Below are positions 1 through 10,821 of a stretch of DNA of 64,000 nucleotides, piece by piece. This stretch comes from Apium graveolens (lineage: Eukaryota; Streptophyta; Magnoliopsida; Apiales; Apiaceae), in the NCBI RefSeq assembly GCF_009905375.1, contig NC_133647.1:168500275-168564274 (forward strand), in the 5' to 3' direction. A program made the position numbers and the translations under genes. The notes under the pieces were generated by a model. It did not search any database and was not told where the DNA came from. It worked only from the letters and a program-made list of their open reading frames with translations. Within the stretch, counting starts at the first letter, position 1. Every line of letters starts with the position of its first letter.

Positions 1-446
1 AAATACTATGAAGTACTAAGAGCTTTCCTTCCTTTGATATGTATTTAAAGATTGGGGAACATATAGAGCAGAACGCAGAAATAGCCGTGGCCAATTAGTG
101 GGTAAGGGTCTCAAAGGTTCAATGGTTTAAGGAACGCAATAGAGAAAAGGTTCACAAGGTTCAACTTAACTAAAAACAGAATCAAATAAAAGGGCAAGCC
201 TTATATTTGTTGACTTGTTGCGAGTCTTCGTACTCTGCTTCTGCGTACGTATAAGATTATGTGTCAATTCTATTGTCTTTTACCGACATTCTATAAGATT
301 ATAGGAAGTGGTCTTTCTTGAAAAAGGTTCTAAAGTTCAAAGGTCCAGAGGTTGCCAACTAGCCATAGAGTCCATTCTTCAGCACCCTGATCTTTATTGC
401 CCAATAGTCTTGGATTGCTCATGTACAGTAATTAATCGGTTGCCCG
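1..446. repeat. Host flank, left part of a segmental duplication
   Basis: This stretch matches about 49262-49700 nearly base for base with small indels: both hold a GAAGTACTA block, GATTGGGGAACATATAGAGC, GGGCAAGCC and ATTAATCGGTTGCC in the same order. In the other copy this DNA lies just upstream of the minus-strand membrane-protein gene at 48616-49215, so another copy of that gene probably lies just left of the window. No gene is seen here. The match is seen directly; the gene outside the window is inferred. Confidence 0.8.
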
Positions 447-1818
447 TATTAACGGAAGAATTTGGCTAAAAAAAATTTTAAGTTCGCGGCCAGAATCAAA
501 ATCCGCAGAGAAGAAATCACCGAGATGTGTTGATTTGTGATTAAGAAATGACTGACATTGCTAGAATTTATGTTTCCATTTTCAGAACTCTCAAAGACAT
601 ATCCTCACAATATGCTTACATACCTCGTTTTATAGAGGATCAAGCCGGACATAATTTTTGGGAACAAGAAACCTAGATGAACTTGGTTTCTCATTTCGCG
701 GCCCAATACGAGTTATCGAACCAACTTCCTATTATAACTCGAACATTGATTTACTTTAGGAGTGCACAGTGATGCGGCCTAGTCATAAAGGCCCAAGACT
801 TGGTTACGACTTTGGTACTTCATGGATAAGGAAATTCCTCGATCGGTGGATATCCCATCCGCTACCGCTATCTTCGTCGATCGTAACCGCATGTATAACC
901 ATGACTTACTGCAAATGCTCAAGCGCATCATGCCCTCCGATGAGGATAACCCACCAGACTCTAGAACAAGTGATCCCCAAGCGTATAAGTGCAAAGTGCG
1001 AGATAACCCCAAAGTCTCCCGGCGAGAACAACCCGACGAATGTAGAGACAATGCTCCCAAAGCACACACTAAGTGTTTACGACTGTTCCTCTATGAGGAC
1101 AATTCGCAAGACTACAAGATTGACGTCTTCAACATATTTTCCGGGACAACGGTCTCCTGGAGGACCCTTTTCCTTCTTCGGGAGCGCCTTGGGAAGGATT
1201 GGAGTCCTATGACTAGGGCGCATCCCCGGCATGGAGAGCTCTTCTGGGGCTCCTCTTCTTCTCTGGTATGATTCTTATACTTTGTTTACTTCCTAGTTTA
1301 ATTGTTGGAGCAAACTCCTTGCTAATTCTTCCTAGTCATCTCACTTGCATTTCGGAGCGGTCACCCCGTTCTGCCATACAGTATGGGGCGCGCAACTAGG
1401 AAATTTGGGTCATTTCCCCGGAACCCGGATCATTCTTTGTTCCTTGTTTGTTTCACTCTTTCTCCCTTGATTTAAAATCATTAATTATAGATTTCTTGCC
1501 AATACTTGTTTTTCGTTGTCGTCTTCCAGTACTATGGAGATCGTCGTGTCATCGTCGTCGTAGCGGCCGTCGCACACTTCCTTTACTATGGTTGTTGTAA
1601 TCTTCCGTTGTGACGGTCGCCATAAACCTTTGTATAAAATTTCACCAATTATTGTTATAACTTTTTGTCGATAATAGCTGTTGTAAGCGACTCGTATATA
1701 GGGCTAGCCTTATAAGGCGTCCTAGACTCTGGAGACGCGCTTCTTTTTCGGCGGTGATCCGATCCATTTTCTTAAAAATCCGATAAAATAACCATGAAAA
1801 TTTTATGGTAAATAGTCA
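447..1818 (-). mobile_element. Probable solo LTR of a Tat-related Ty3 element
   Basis: It begins TATTAACGGAAGAATTTGG, which aligns with the Tat LTR start at 22076 (TGTTGACGGAGGAATCTGG), and stays collinear through blocks such as GAGGATAACCCACCAGA, GTGATCCC, GTGCAAAGTGC and CCCAAAGCACACAC. It interrupts duplicated host DNA: the flank stops near GGTTGCCCG and resumes near 1819-1830, as judged against the unbroken copy at 49690-49710. No internal region or coding sequence follows, so it is a solo LTR or remnant. The left end is good to a few bases; the right end and target duplication are uncertain. Short reading frames inside (about 769-1271) look spurious. Confidence 0.65.
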
Positions 1819-2193
1819 GTATAATAATTATCGTTACTAAATTGACAAATGTCAGGTGAGGTTCTCTCATACTTGTTTTTTTTCCAAAAATTAAGATCAA
1901 ATTATCCTTGTTAGACATTAATTTTAATATTGATTGAAATTAAACAGGTATATAAGATTATATTCTTTTTTAAAATCAATAAATTATCAATCAAATGTTA
2001 AAAAATAAAACTCTAAATGAATTCTCCTTTCACATACAAATACCAAATATGTATATATTTGTGACTTTAGTCGTATTATTAAATTGAATTAAATGACTAT
2101 GAGTGACATGATGCATGTTGATGCGTTTCAAGACGAAAGTTGCTTTAGAAACATAAGTCGGTTAATTTGAAAATATTTGGTTGAAGTGTAACT
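1819..2193. other. Host DNA, continuation of the segmental duplication
   Basis: AT-rich. Up to about 2030 it matches 49967-50280 (shared blocks around GAGGTTCTCTC, AAATTAAGA, TTGTTA.ACATTAAT and the AAAAATAAAACT block). After that no further match or gene is seen. It leads into the LINE target duplication. Confidence 0.6.
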
Positions 2194-2211
2194 AACTTTG
2201 AAATTAAACTT
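2194..2211. repeat. LINE target-site duplication, left copy
   Basis: AACTTTGAAATTAAACTT occurs here and again at 20733-20750, directly after the A-rich LINE tail. An 18-bp direct repeat of this kind is the usual mark of target-primed reverse transcription. It fixes the LINE boundaries at 2212 and about 20732. Confidence 0.85.
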
Positions 2212-2325
2212 GTCTTGCAAATTTGCAAGTGTTTTATTGTCTTGTCAAATGACAAGTTTTTAATTTTGTGTTGATTAGTCCTTTATACTATTATCTCATT
2301 TTACATATACACAAACATCAAAAGA

Positions 2326-3499
2326 ATGGCTACAGCAATAGGAGACCTGGAAGAGATGTATTCAAGAATGATCCTGGAAGAGGAAGAAGGAGGAGGGGTG
2401 CTAATCTGAGAAACGGAAATTAACAAACAAAGTGAAAACACATTTGTATTGGTGGGTAAGTTTCTTACAGAGAAAAATATAAACTTTCAAGCCATGCAGA
2501 ACGTAATGGCGGCATTATGGAGGCCGAAAGAAGGTGGAAATCCATGATTTGGGAGGGCAACAATATTCATTTGTTTTCTTCCACGTATTGGATCTACAAA
2601 AAGTAATAGAGGGAGGCCCGTGGACGTTTGAACAGAATGTACTAGTATACAAGAGGCTAGAAGAAAATGAAGATCCACACCTAGTTTAGTTAAACAAAAT
2701 GGATATATGGGTACAGGTTTATGATCTACGAAAGGGAATGGTTTCAGAGAGAATACTGCAGAGTATTGGTGATTATATAGGTTCCTTCATCAAGACATAT
2801 CCAAACAATACTACTAGTGCGTGGAGAATGTATGTTCGCATACGGGTTGCAGTGAATATTAATCTAGCTCTGAAGAGAAGGATGAAAATTAAAAGAGAGG
2901 GTGGGGCTTGGAACTGGGTAAACTTTAAGTATGAAAGGTTAAGTGCATTTTGTTTCGTATGTGGATTGCTAGGGCATTCGGAACGTGACTGCGTTGTGGT
3001 GTACGCAAACCCAGGTAAAGTAATTAAGAAGGCATATGGGACGTGGTTGAGGGCACCTACGAAAAATGTGAAGAATCAGAACATCGGAGCTCGATGGCTA
3101 CGAAATAGGGCTGACGGAGGGCAAATGTGGGCGGAAAGGAATAATCTAGCAAGCTCTACAACCACCGTATACGGTGATGCTATGGTCAAGGCACGTTTCA
3201 TGGAGGTTGATGGACATATAGGCGAAATTATCGGAGATGATGCTAAGATTTGTTATGCTCAGCGAGATTTGGGGAGTAAATCAAGTGATATGATCGCTGT
3301 AACAATGGAACAAAGGATGCAATGCGAGAATACTTTTGAAACAGAAACAGTTATCTTGGATACAAAAAGAAAGCGTGTGGATATCAATGCAGACAATATT
3401 GGAAATGGGCCTGAAATCCAATTTGTTGATGCACCCAAAAACAGGCCAAAAAACTTGATAGAGGCGGGACCTGTTGTGCAAGCCCGCCTAGACCAATGA
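2326..3499 (+). pseudogene. LINE ORF1 (nucleic-acid-binding protein), decayed
   Basis: The likely start is ATG at 2326. An early TGA follows near 2407, and more stops and a frameshift precede 2699. From 2699 the frame is open to 3499. The visible region matches DUF4283-type ORF1: a LVGKF segment, the WNWVNFKYERLSAFCFVCG stretch, and a CCHC knuckle C-x2-C-x4-H-x4-C (CFVCGLLGHSERDC, about 2950-2990). Family role: binds LINE RNA as a cofactor of ORF2. Its stop overlaps the ORF2 start as ATGA at 3496-3499. Identity as LINE ORF1 is secure; loss of function is inferred from the stops. Confidence 0.85.
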
Positions 3500-3850
3500 G
3501 TATTCTAGCTTGGAATTGTCATGGGCTGGGTAAACCACGTATAATTCAATTTATTAAGGAGCTTGCCCAACAAATAAAACCTAATATTATTTTCTTATCT
3601 GAAATACTAGCTAAGAAGGATAAAGTGAAGGAGTTATGTAAACAAATTTACTTTGTCGAGTATTGGGTAGTAGAGGCACATGGTCACAGTGGAGGCTTGG
3701 CACTACTTTGGAAAATGGAAGGAGGTTGTCAAATAAAAGAAAGTGGAAATCATTTATAGATTTTGAAGTGGATCATGAACAGCCTGGGAGATGGCGATAT
3801 ACAGGTTATTATGGGTGTCCAGAGCGGAGTCGGAGAAGAGAGTCGTGGGA
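3496..3850 (+). pseudogene. LINE ORF2, N-terminal endonuclease part
   Basis: ATG at 3496 overlaps the ORF1 stop. The product starts MSILAWNCHGLGKPR, the standard opening of the APE-like endonuclease of plant L1 ORF2, with the metal-binding Asn of WNCHG. A conserved FLSE segment with the catalytic Glu follows. The frame stops at 3757-3759 and reading moves to another frame before the Sirevirus enters at 3851. The rest of the domain resumes at 17005. Confidence 0.85.
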
Positions 3851-5196
3851 TGAAAGACATATGTTATAGCCTATTTGTTTATTCGAGGATTTAACTCAAC
3901 TCAAATAAGAATGTAATAAGTAAATAGTGGATCTATCGTCAGAGAGATCTCACAGAGTAACATATGTCAAAGGATTAAGTAACATTGTTCATCTACAGAC
4001 TTGATGACTTAATTCACTGGAAGAAGCTCAAGAAATTGATCAAGCCTCAGTGATATAAATCAAGATTGTGGATTTAATCAAGTGACAGAGATCTCGTCAG
4101 GGTATCAATTATTTACAAGAATTTAGTCTGAAGAAAATCAAGAGTATCAAGGTCAAGGCATGAAGAAACGTCACGAAAGTTAGTCACTCATGAACCAGAC
4201 AGTACATCGAGTGTCAACATTGAAGTGGTGGAATTGATTCATATATTTTAGTGATTTTCAGAAGATATACAGAAGAATGGATGCTGCTCAAGATTAGTAT
4301 TAATTCTCTATTAATTAATTAAGTCATATAATTTAATTAAGAAAATAAATTATATCTGTAAAGATTAATTTATTTGATTAATTGAATTAATTGATTAATT
4401 AATTCTTAATTAATATTAAGAATTTTCAGAATTTAAATTGGTTTAAAAATCTGTTTTAATTCAACAAGACAACTGATTGTATTAGTATGACAATCGGTAT
4501 GACAATCAATAGTCATACCGAAAGTCATGCTAATTCAAAAGGATTTTCTTACCAGAATTATTATAGGATTTAAATCTATTTATTTTCAGCAAAAACAATC
4601 TGATTGTCCTACCGAAAGTCTTGTTAGTTCATTCTGATTGTCTTGCTAGTTCTAAAAGATAGTCCTACCGAAAGTTTTGCTGAGCCAAAGAGATTGTCAT
4701 GCCAGTTCATTTTCATTCGGTTGGTTGATAAAAGAAGCAGAAGCTGAACATTCATTTTAATCATACAGAACACAGCATTGAATATTCAACAGCAGAACAC
4801 AGAACAAAAGAAACCTGCAGAGAAATTATTGCAAATTCACAGATCATTTATTTCTAGTATTTATTGTTAAATCCAATCCACTAGAAATACTTTTCTTGTT
4901 CTTGTGTAACTATCTAGCGGATCGAAATCCCTAGAACTTAATCTCAAATCGCTTTTAGCATTTGATCTTTTTATTGCAAAAATAGAAAAAGTTCATGTCG
5001 AATTTATTCTAGATTTGTAATAATTGATTTGAGATTAATCCCTTGTAAACGATACCGTTGTTGTAACACCTTTCAAGTTTAATAATAATTTTATTTAACT
5101 TGAATTTTGTTTCACCTTTTTTATTCCGCATTTTATTCGATTAAACGGTATTGTTTGTATTAAACCCCCCTTTTACAAACATATTGAGACCTAACA
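3851..5196 (+). repeat. Sirevirus 5' LTR
   Basis: 1346 bp with TG...CA ends, the same length as its partner at 15654-16999. It contains a cluster of GACAATCGG / CCGAAAGTC inverted motifs at about 4484-4720, related to the hairpins at 11250-11567. Confidence 0.93.
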
Positions 5197-5213
5197 ATTG
5201 ATATCCGAGCCTT
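5197..5213 (+). other. Primer-binding site, initiator tRNA-Met type
   Basis: Directly after the 5' LTR is ATTGATATCCGAGCC, a near match to the plant consensus TTGGTATCAGAGC complementary to the tRNA-iMet 3' end. Position and match make this the minus-strand primer site. Confidence 0.75.
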
Positions 5214-5295
5214 CTGATTAACGTACAAATCAAGATCCTAGACTTTTGTGTTTCTTTCACTCCTTGAATTTTTTATTCACTCAAAAAAATTCATA

Positions 5296-6885
5296 ATGAC
5301 TACACAAAAAGTTGGAACTGTTAAAATTCCACTATTCGATAAAGAAAATTATGTTATGTGGAAGAAGAAGATGCTATTGTTTTCACAAGTTGCAAATTCC
5401 AAATATCTGGAAGTGTTAAAGAAGGGTCCTAAAATTTCGATGGTTATTGAACCAGCGGTAATAGAAAATGATGTGGTGATTACCAAAGCAAGAACTTATG
5501 TGAAAGATCCTGAGGATTTTTCTCCTGCTGAAAAAGAAGAAGCCTCCCTGGATGCTAGCCTTCAATTAATTTTAGTAGATTCCCTTGATCCCTTGATGAA
5601 TAGACATGTGATGAACTGTAAAGATTCCAAACATATCTGGGAAACTATTGAGGTTATTAATGAAGGCACAGAGGAAGTTAGGGAGAACAAATTAGAAATC
5701 CTAACCTCTGAGTATGAATACTTTAAATCCAATCCAGGAGAAGGAATCACTGAAGTGTTTGAGAGGTACAATGCATTGATCAATAACCTGAACATTAATG
5801 GTAAATACTATTCCATCAGGGAGATCAACAAAAAGTTCCTTTTATCACTGCCAACTCATCTCGAATATAGAATCACTGCCATAAGAGAAGCAAGAGATCT
5901 GAGTGAGATTTCTTTGGAAAGGCTCTATGGTGTGTTAAAGACTTATGAGTTGGAGCAGATTCAGCAGAAGGAAGTTTACGGGAAAGGAAGAGTGGTCAGC
6001 ACGTCTACTGCTTTAGTAGCTGATGAACAACAACAACAACCACAATATCAACAACAATCTCAACAGTCAGAAAGAATGGTACAGTCTTCCAAGGTTGAAG
6101 AAAATGTGATAGTAGCAGAATTTGATCCTCCTACTACAAATCAATCAGGAGATGATTTTTATTCCTTGGAAGAACTGGAGCAATTGGAGGATGAGTCAAT
6201 GGCCCTGATTGTCAAGAGATTCTCAAATGTCAGATTCAAAAGGAATCCCAAGTTCAAGTACAAGTCCAACTACAACAAATTCCAGAAAGGTGGATCTTCA
6301 TCCTCTAACACCAGCAGTGGTGGGTATAAAACAGGGATGGTTGATCGAAGCACTATTCGATGCTTCAACTGCAATGAGTTGGGACACTTTGCCACAGAAT
6401 GCAGGAAGCCAAAACAAGTTAGGAAGAACTCTTACGATTCTAATCAGAAGAGTAAATCTGAAAGGGCTTACCTGGCAAAAGGAAGAAGCTGGGATGATAC
6501 TGACAGTGAAGATGAAGAAGTTGGGAATCTTGCTCTCATAGCTAGTGATGCAAACACCTCATCGTCAAGAAAAGAGGTAAAATTTACTGATGCTGAATTA
6601 GTTTATCATCTAGGAGGTTCCTTAGATTGTGCTCGTCGTGATAATGAATTGTTAAATCAACAAATCAAAGACCTTGAGAAAGAGGTCAATGAATTAAGAC
6701 TTGTGCACATTAATCAAGATAAATTAAAAGAACAAGTATCTTTTCTAGAGAATAGAGTTGACTGTTATAGACAACTCGAAACTATTCTCAAAGATAAGAT
6801 CACCGGTCTTGAGGCTAAGGTTAAAGCTTACTTTAATTCTTGTTCGAAGTCCAAAGAGTTTTACAATAAGCAAGCTGTTAATTAA
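5296..6885 (+). CDS. gag: Sirevirus Gag (UBN2-type, CCHC)
   Basis: About 529 aa from ATG 5296, chosen because it starts the conserved MTTQKVGTVKIPLFDKENY N-terminus, where a DUF4219-like segment binds FD-x2-NY-x2-W. A helical UBN2-type capsid region follows (about residues 60-250), then a Q-rich stretch, a basic region and a zinc knuckle CFNCNELGHFATEC near 6361-6402. A heptad-rich C-terminus (about residues 440-510) looks coiled-coil. Gag forms the cytoplasmic particle that packages element RNA. The stop TAA at 6883-6885 is the only break before pol, which continues in the same frame. Confidence 0.9.
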   Translation: MTTQKVGTVKIPLFDKENYVMWKKKMLLFSQVANSKYLEVLKKGPKISMVIEPAVIENDVVITKARTYVKDPEDFSPAEKEEASLDASLQLILVDSLDPLMNRHVMNCKDSKHIWETIEVINEGTEEVRENKLEILTSEYEYFKSNPGEGITEVFERYNALINNLNINGKYYSIREINKKFLLSLPTHLEYRITAIREARDLSEISLERLYGVLKTYELEQIQQKEVYGKGRVVSTSTALVADEQQQQPQYQQQSQQSERMVQSSKVEENVIVAEFDPPTTNQSGDDFYSLEELEQLEDESMALIVKRFSNVRFKRNPKFKYKSNYNKFQKGGSSSSNTSSGGYKTGMVDRSTIRCFNCNELGHFATECRKPKQVRKNSYDSNQKSKSERAYLAKGRSWDDTDSEDEEVGNLALIASDANTSSSRKEVKFTDAELVYHLGGSLDCARRDNELLNQQIKDLEKEVNELRLVHINQDKLKEQVSFLENRVDCYRQLETILKDKITGLEAKVKAYFNSCSKSKEFYNKQAVN

Positions 6886-9800
6886 ACATCTGGAATAGGT
6901 TATGATTACAATGTTGCTATTGGAAAATTAGGCATAAACTCCCCTCCTCATGTCTGTGCTAAAAGAAGGGAAGTACCACATGTGCTTAAGGGTGTTGATG
7001 AACCCCTCTATAAAGAATCAATTGCTGAACCATTTGATGAGACCTCATTTATTATTCAAGAAGAAATCCGTGCTGAAGATCATGCTAATGAGAAAGCTGT
7101 CTCCAAGTCAAGTGTGTCAAAGGTTCCAGTCAAAGTTGTGAAAGCAACTGAGACTAACTCAGACACACATGAGTTGGATAACACAAATGCCATGTCTACC
7201 ATGCATAAGTTGCCTATTGTTAATCCCTCTCATAAAGCATGTGGTGTTCCTGATTGTATGTCTTGTGCTTTTAATTTGATGTATGCTTATTTTAATGGTA
7301 AGCATGTTTCTAATGATAAGACTACTCCTCGTCAGCATGTGAATAATAGAAAGCATGATAGGTCTAAGACTGCTAGTCCTCCTAAAGCTAGGAAGGAGAC
7401 ATTTGTGCCTAAGCCTAAACAGAAATTTGTCAAGGCTGTTCACAAGGACAAATGTCCAGTCATTGAGAAAGTTGAGAACATTAAAATTAAGAATGTTGTT
7501 TTGCCTGATAAGGCCAATTTTACAAGTATGCCGGACCCAGCCAAGCTTGGGTTCCGAAGAAGGTCTAATCCATTTGTATTGCAGGGCATTAAACAGGTAC
7601 AACCGGTAGTGTGGATTCTTGACAGCGGATCGTCAAGACATATGACCGGAGATAGAGCCCTGCTATCAAATGTGGTTGAGAAAGCTGGCCCAGTGGTTAC
7701 CTTTGGAGATAACAGCAAAGGTTTAACGGAGGGATATGGCTGTTTGTTAGCTGGAAATGTTATCATTGAAAATGTGTATGTTGTGCAAGGACTTGAACAC
7801 AATCTGCTTAGCATTAGTCAGTTCTGTGATAACGGCTATAATGTTTTATTCGACAAGCTGAAGTGTCAGATTCTGCACAAGAAAAATGAAAAACCCTCCT
7901 TAATGGGAATCCGGAAAGGAAATCTGTTCGTAGCTGACATGAACTCTGGAAGCAATCCTGAAGTCAATTGTTTCTATGCAAAGGCATCGTCAGATGAGAG
8001 TTGGTTATGGCACAAGAGACTTTCTCATCTCAATTTCAAAACAATGAATTCTCTTGTCAAAAGAGAATTGGTCAGAGGTCTGCCTCAGCTGGAATTCTCC
8101 CCAGAAGGACTATGTGAGGCTTGCCAGAAAGGAAAGTCAAAGAAAGCAAGTCACAGAGGCACTGACACATCTTCCATAACTGGTGTTCTGCAATTATTGC
8201 ACATGAATTTATTTGGACCAGTTAATGTCCTTTCGATGTCAAAGAAGTGTTACTGTCTTGTGATAGTTGATGACTATTCCAAGTATACGTGGGTTTTATT
8301 TCTTCACTCTAAGGATGAAACACCACAAGTTGTGATTGATCATATCAAGATGATTGAGTTAGATTCTAATGTCCCTGTTAGAGCAATAAGGTCAGATAAT
8401 GGAACAGAATTCAAGAATTCACTTCTCAATGGATTCTGTACAGACAAAGGGATTACTAGACAATTTTCAGCTCCTAGAACCCCTCAGCAAAATGGAGTGG
8501 TAGAAAAGAAGAATCGTACATTGATTGAAGCTGCAAGAACGATGTTAAGTGAATCAGGTCTTCCAATGTACTTTTGGGCTGAAGCTGTCAATACTGCATG
8601 TTATACTCAGAATCGAACTCTAATCAACAAAGACTTCATGAAAACTCCTTATGAGATTTTGAATGAACAGAAACCTTCTATCAAATATTTTCATGTATTT
8701 GGTGCCAGATGCTTCGTGCTCAAGGATGGAGATGATCGTCGTGGTAAATTCGAGGCAAAGGCATATGAGGGTATTTTTGTTGGATATGGAAGAAGATCAT
8801 ACAGAGTGTATATCATTGATCAACACAAAGTAACTGAAAGTGTCAATGTTACATTTGATGACACTAAACTCCCTAGTATCCAAACTGAAGATCCTTCTGA
8901 GAAACTGAAGTTTGATGATATGTCAGATTCAGAATCAGAACATGGTCAAGAACCTGAGGTTGTTGCTGGTGAAGAACCTGTTAATCATGATGATACTCAA
9001 GGTAATGATGATGGAAACTTTGGCAACAATGGAGATACCACTGCTACTGATGGAGAATCTTCAAGTCAACATGGCAACAACTCAGGGGGAGATGCTGAAG
9101 GATCAACTAGTAGGACACAACATCCCAATGAATTTCAAGGCGAATCATCAAGATCAAATCTTCCAAGACAGACTGTCTGGAATAAAGCTCATCTTTTTGA
9201 GTTGATTATTGGTGATCCAGATGTTGGAGTCAGAACTAGACGTGCTACTCAAAATGAGTGTCTGTTCTCAGGATTTCTTTCTGAGATGGAACCTAAGAAG
9301 ATTGAGGAAGCACTGACTGATCCAGATTGGGTGATTGCTATGCAAGATGAACTCAATCAGTTTGAACATCAACAAGTCTGGAAACTGGTACCTAGACCTA
9401 CACATAAGAAAGCTGTTGGTACTAGGTGGGTATTCAGGAATAAACTAGATGAAGATGGTGTGGTTACAAGAAACAAAGCAAGACTGGTAGCTAAAGGGTA
9501 TTCTCAAGCTGAAGGCATTGATTATGATGAAACCTATGCTCCAGTGGCTAGACTAGAGGCCATCAGGATATTTTTGGCATTTGCAGCATTCTCTAACTTT
9601 AAAGTTTATCAAATGGATGTCAAGAGCGCCTTTCTGAATGGAAAGCTGGATGAAGAGGTATATGTAGAGCAACCTCCTGGTTTTGAAGATCCAGATCATT
9701 TGGATTTTGTCTTCTTTCTTTTCAAGGCTATCTATGGACTCAAACAGTCTCCGAGAAAATGGTATGACACTCTCTCTGAATTTCTTATTGAAAATAGCTT

Positions 9801-10821
9801 TATTAGAGGTGTCATAGACAAAACTCTCTTTTCTAAAAAGCATAAGAATGATACTATATTAGTCCAAGTCTATGTGGATGATATAATATTTGGGTCTACT
9901 AGTGATAATCTCTGTAAGAGATTTGCTAAGTTAATGCACAACAAATTTGAAATAAGCATGATGGGAGAGCTGAAGTTCTTTCTTGGATTACAAGTAAATC
10001 AAAGGTTAGATGGAACTTTTATTTGTCAATCCAAGTATCTCAAAGAACTCCTCAAAAAGTACAATCTAGAGGATTCTGCATCAGCAAGGACTCCGTCAAC
10101 TACAGCTGTCAAGCTTGGACCATGTAAAAACTCCATTAAGGTAGATGTCACAAGCTATAGAGGTATGATTGGATCGTTACTCTATCTTACTACAAGTAGA
10201 CCAGATATTATGTATGCTACATGCTTATGTGCATGGTTCCAAGCGGATCCTAGAGATATTTATCTCGTTGCTGTTAAACGAATCTTAAGATATCTTAAGG
10301 GAACACCAAATCTAGGTATTTGGTACCCTAAAGAATCTGGTTTTAACCTTGTTGGATATACAGATTCAGATTACGCAGGAAGTGTTGTTGATAGGAAAAG
10401 CACCTCAGGGAGTTGTCAATTCCTAGGTAGCAGACTAGTCTCATGGTACAACAAGAAACAGCAAACAGTTTCAAATTCAACGGCTGAGGCTGAATATATT
10501 GCTGCTGGAAGCTGCTGTGCTCAGATCTTGTGGATTAGGAATCAGCTACGGGACTATGGCTCTGTATTGAACAAAATACCTATTCTATGTGACAATACAA
10601 GTGCAATAGCCATCACCAACAACCCTGTGCAGCATACAAGGACCAAGCACATTGACATCAGGTATCATTTTATTAGAGAGCATGTCATGAATGGTACTGT
10701 TGAACTATTTTTTGTTCCAACAGAAGAACAAATAGCAGATATTTTCACTAAACCTCTTGATGAATCCACATTTACCAAATTAGTTGGTAAATTGGGTATG
10801 TTGAATAGCTTTAGTGATTAA
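6886..10821 (+). CDS. pol: Sirevirus Pol: protease, integrase, RT, RNase H
   Basis: Open for about 1311 codons in the gag frame, with no ATG near the gag stop, which fits gag-pol readthrough or a mutated sense codon. Order: aspartic protease with DSGSS at 7621; GAG-preintegrase H/C motif around 8010-8130; integrase; RT with the VKSAFLNG segment and YVDD near 9870; RNase H with the SDYAGS and STAEAEYIA segments near 10360-10500. The integrase position that is normally the first catalytic Asp (H-M-D-L-F-G-P context) reads Asn (AAT at 8206-8208); the SDNGTEF Asp and [11 protein letters not shown]lu remain. Long and undisrupted, but integration activity is doubtful. Confidence 0.92.
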   Translation, partial: TSGIGYDYNVAIGKLGINSPPHVCAKRREVPHVLKGVDEPLYKESIAEPFDETSFIIQEEIRAEDHANEKAVSKSSVSKVPVKVVKATETNSDTHELDNTNAMSTMHKLPIVNPSHKACGVPDCMSCAFNLMYAYFNGKHVSNDKTTPRQHVNNRKHDRSKTASPPKARKETFVPKPKQKFVKAVHKDKCPVIEKVENIKIKNVVLPDKANFTSMPDPAKLGFRRRSNPFVLQGIKQVQPVVWILDSGSSRHMTGDRALLSNVVEKAGPVVTFGDNSKGLTEGYGCLLAGNVIIENVYVVQGLEHNLLSISQFCDNGYNVLFDKLKCQILHKKNEKPSLMGIRKGNLFVADMNSGSNPEVNCFYAKASSDESWLWHKRLSHLNFKTMNSLVKRELVRGLPQLEFSPEGLCEACQKGKSKKASHRGTDTSSITGVLQLLHMNLFGPVNVLSMSKKCYCLVIVDDYSKYTWVLFLHSKDETPQVVIDHIKMIELDSNVPVRAIRSDNGTEFKNSLLNGFCTDKGITRQFSAPRTPQQNGVVEKKNRTLIEAARTMLSESGLPMYFWAEAVNTACYTQNRTLINKDFMKTPYEILNEQKPSIKYFHVFGARCFVLKDGDDRRGKFEAKAYEGIFVGYGRRSYRVYIIDQHKVTESVNVTFDDTKLPSIQTEDPSEKLKFDDMSDSESEHGQEPEVVAGEEPVNHDDTQGNDDGNFGNNGDTTATDGESSSQHGNNSGGDAEGSTSRTQHPNEFQGESSRSNLPRQTVWNKAHLFELIIGDPDVGVRTRRATQNECLFSGFLSEMEPKKIEEALTDPDWVIAMQDELNQFEHQQVWKLVPRPTHKKAVGTRWVFRNKLDEDGVVTRNKARLVAKGYSQAEGIDYDETYAPVARLEAIRIFLAFAAFSNFKVYQMDVKSAFLNGKLDEEVYVEQPPGFEDPDHLDFVFFLFKAIYGLKQSPRKWYDTLSEFLIENSFIRGVIDKTLFSKKHKNDTILVQVYVDDIIFGSTSDNLCKRFAKLMHNKFEISMMGELKFFLGLQVNQRLDGTFICQSKYLKELLKKYNLEDSASARTPSTTAVKLGPCKNSIKVDVTSYRGMIGSLLYLTTSRPDIMYATCLCAWFQADPRDIYLVAVKRILRYLKGTPNLGIWYPKESGFNLVGYTDSDYAGSVVDRKSTSGSCQFLGSRLVSWYNKKQQTVSNSTAEAEYIAAGSCCAQILWIRNQLRDYGSVLNKIPILCDNTSAIAITNNPVQHTRTKHIDIRYHFIREHVMNGTVELFFVPTEEQIADIFTKPLDESTFTKLVGKLGMLNSFSD

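Noticed and set aside
769..1271. Overlapping plus- and minus-strand reading frames of 96-149 codons
   Set aside because: They lie inside the probable solo LTR, have no recognisable domains and overlap each other on both strands; GC-rich LTR DNA produces such frames by chance.
3862..5196. Sirevirus LTR start placed at TGTTATAGCC (1335 bp)
   Set aside because: The two LTRs also match over the preceding TGAAAG.CATA. Moving the start to 3851/15654 gives TG...CA ends, a proper polypurine tract before the 3' LTR and a perfect TGGGA duplication.
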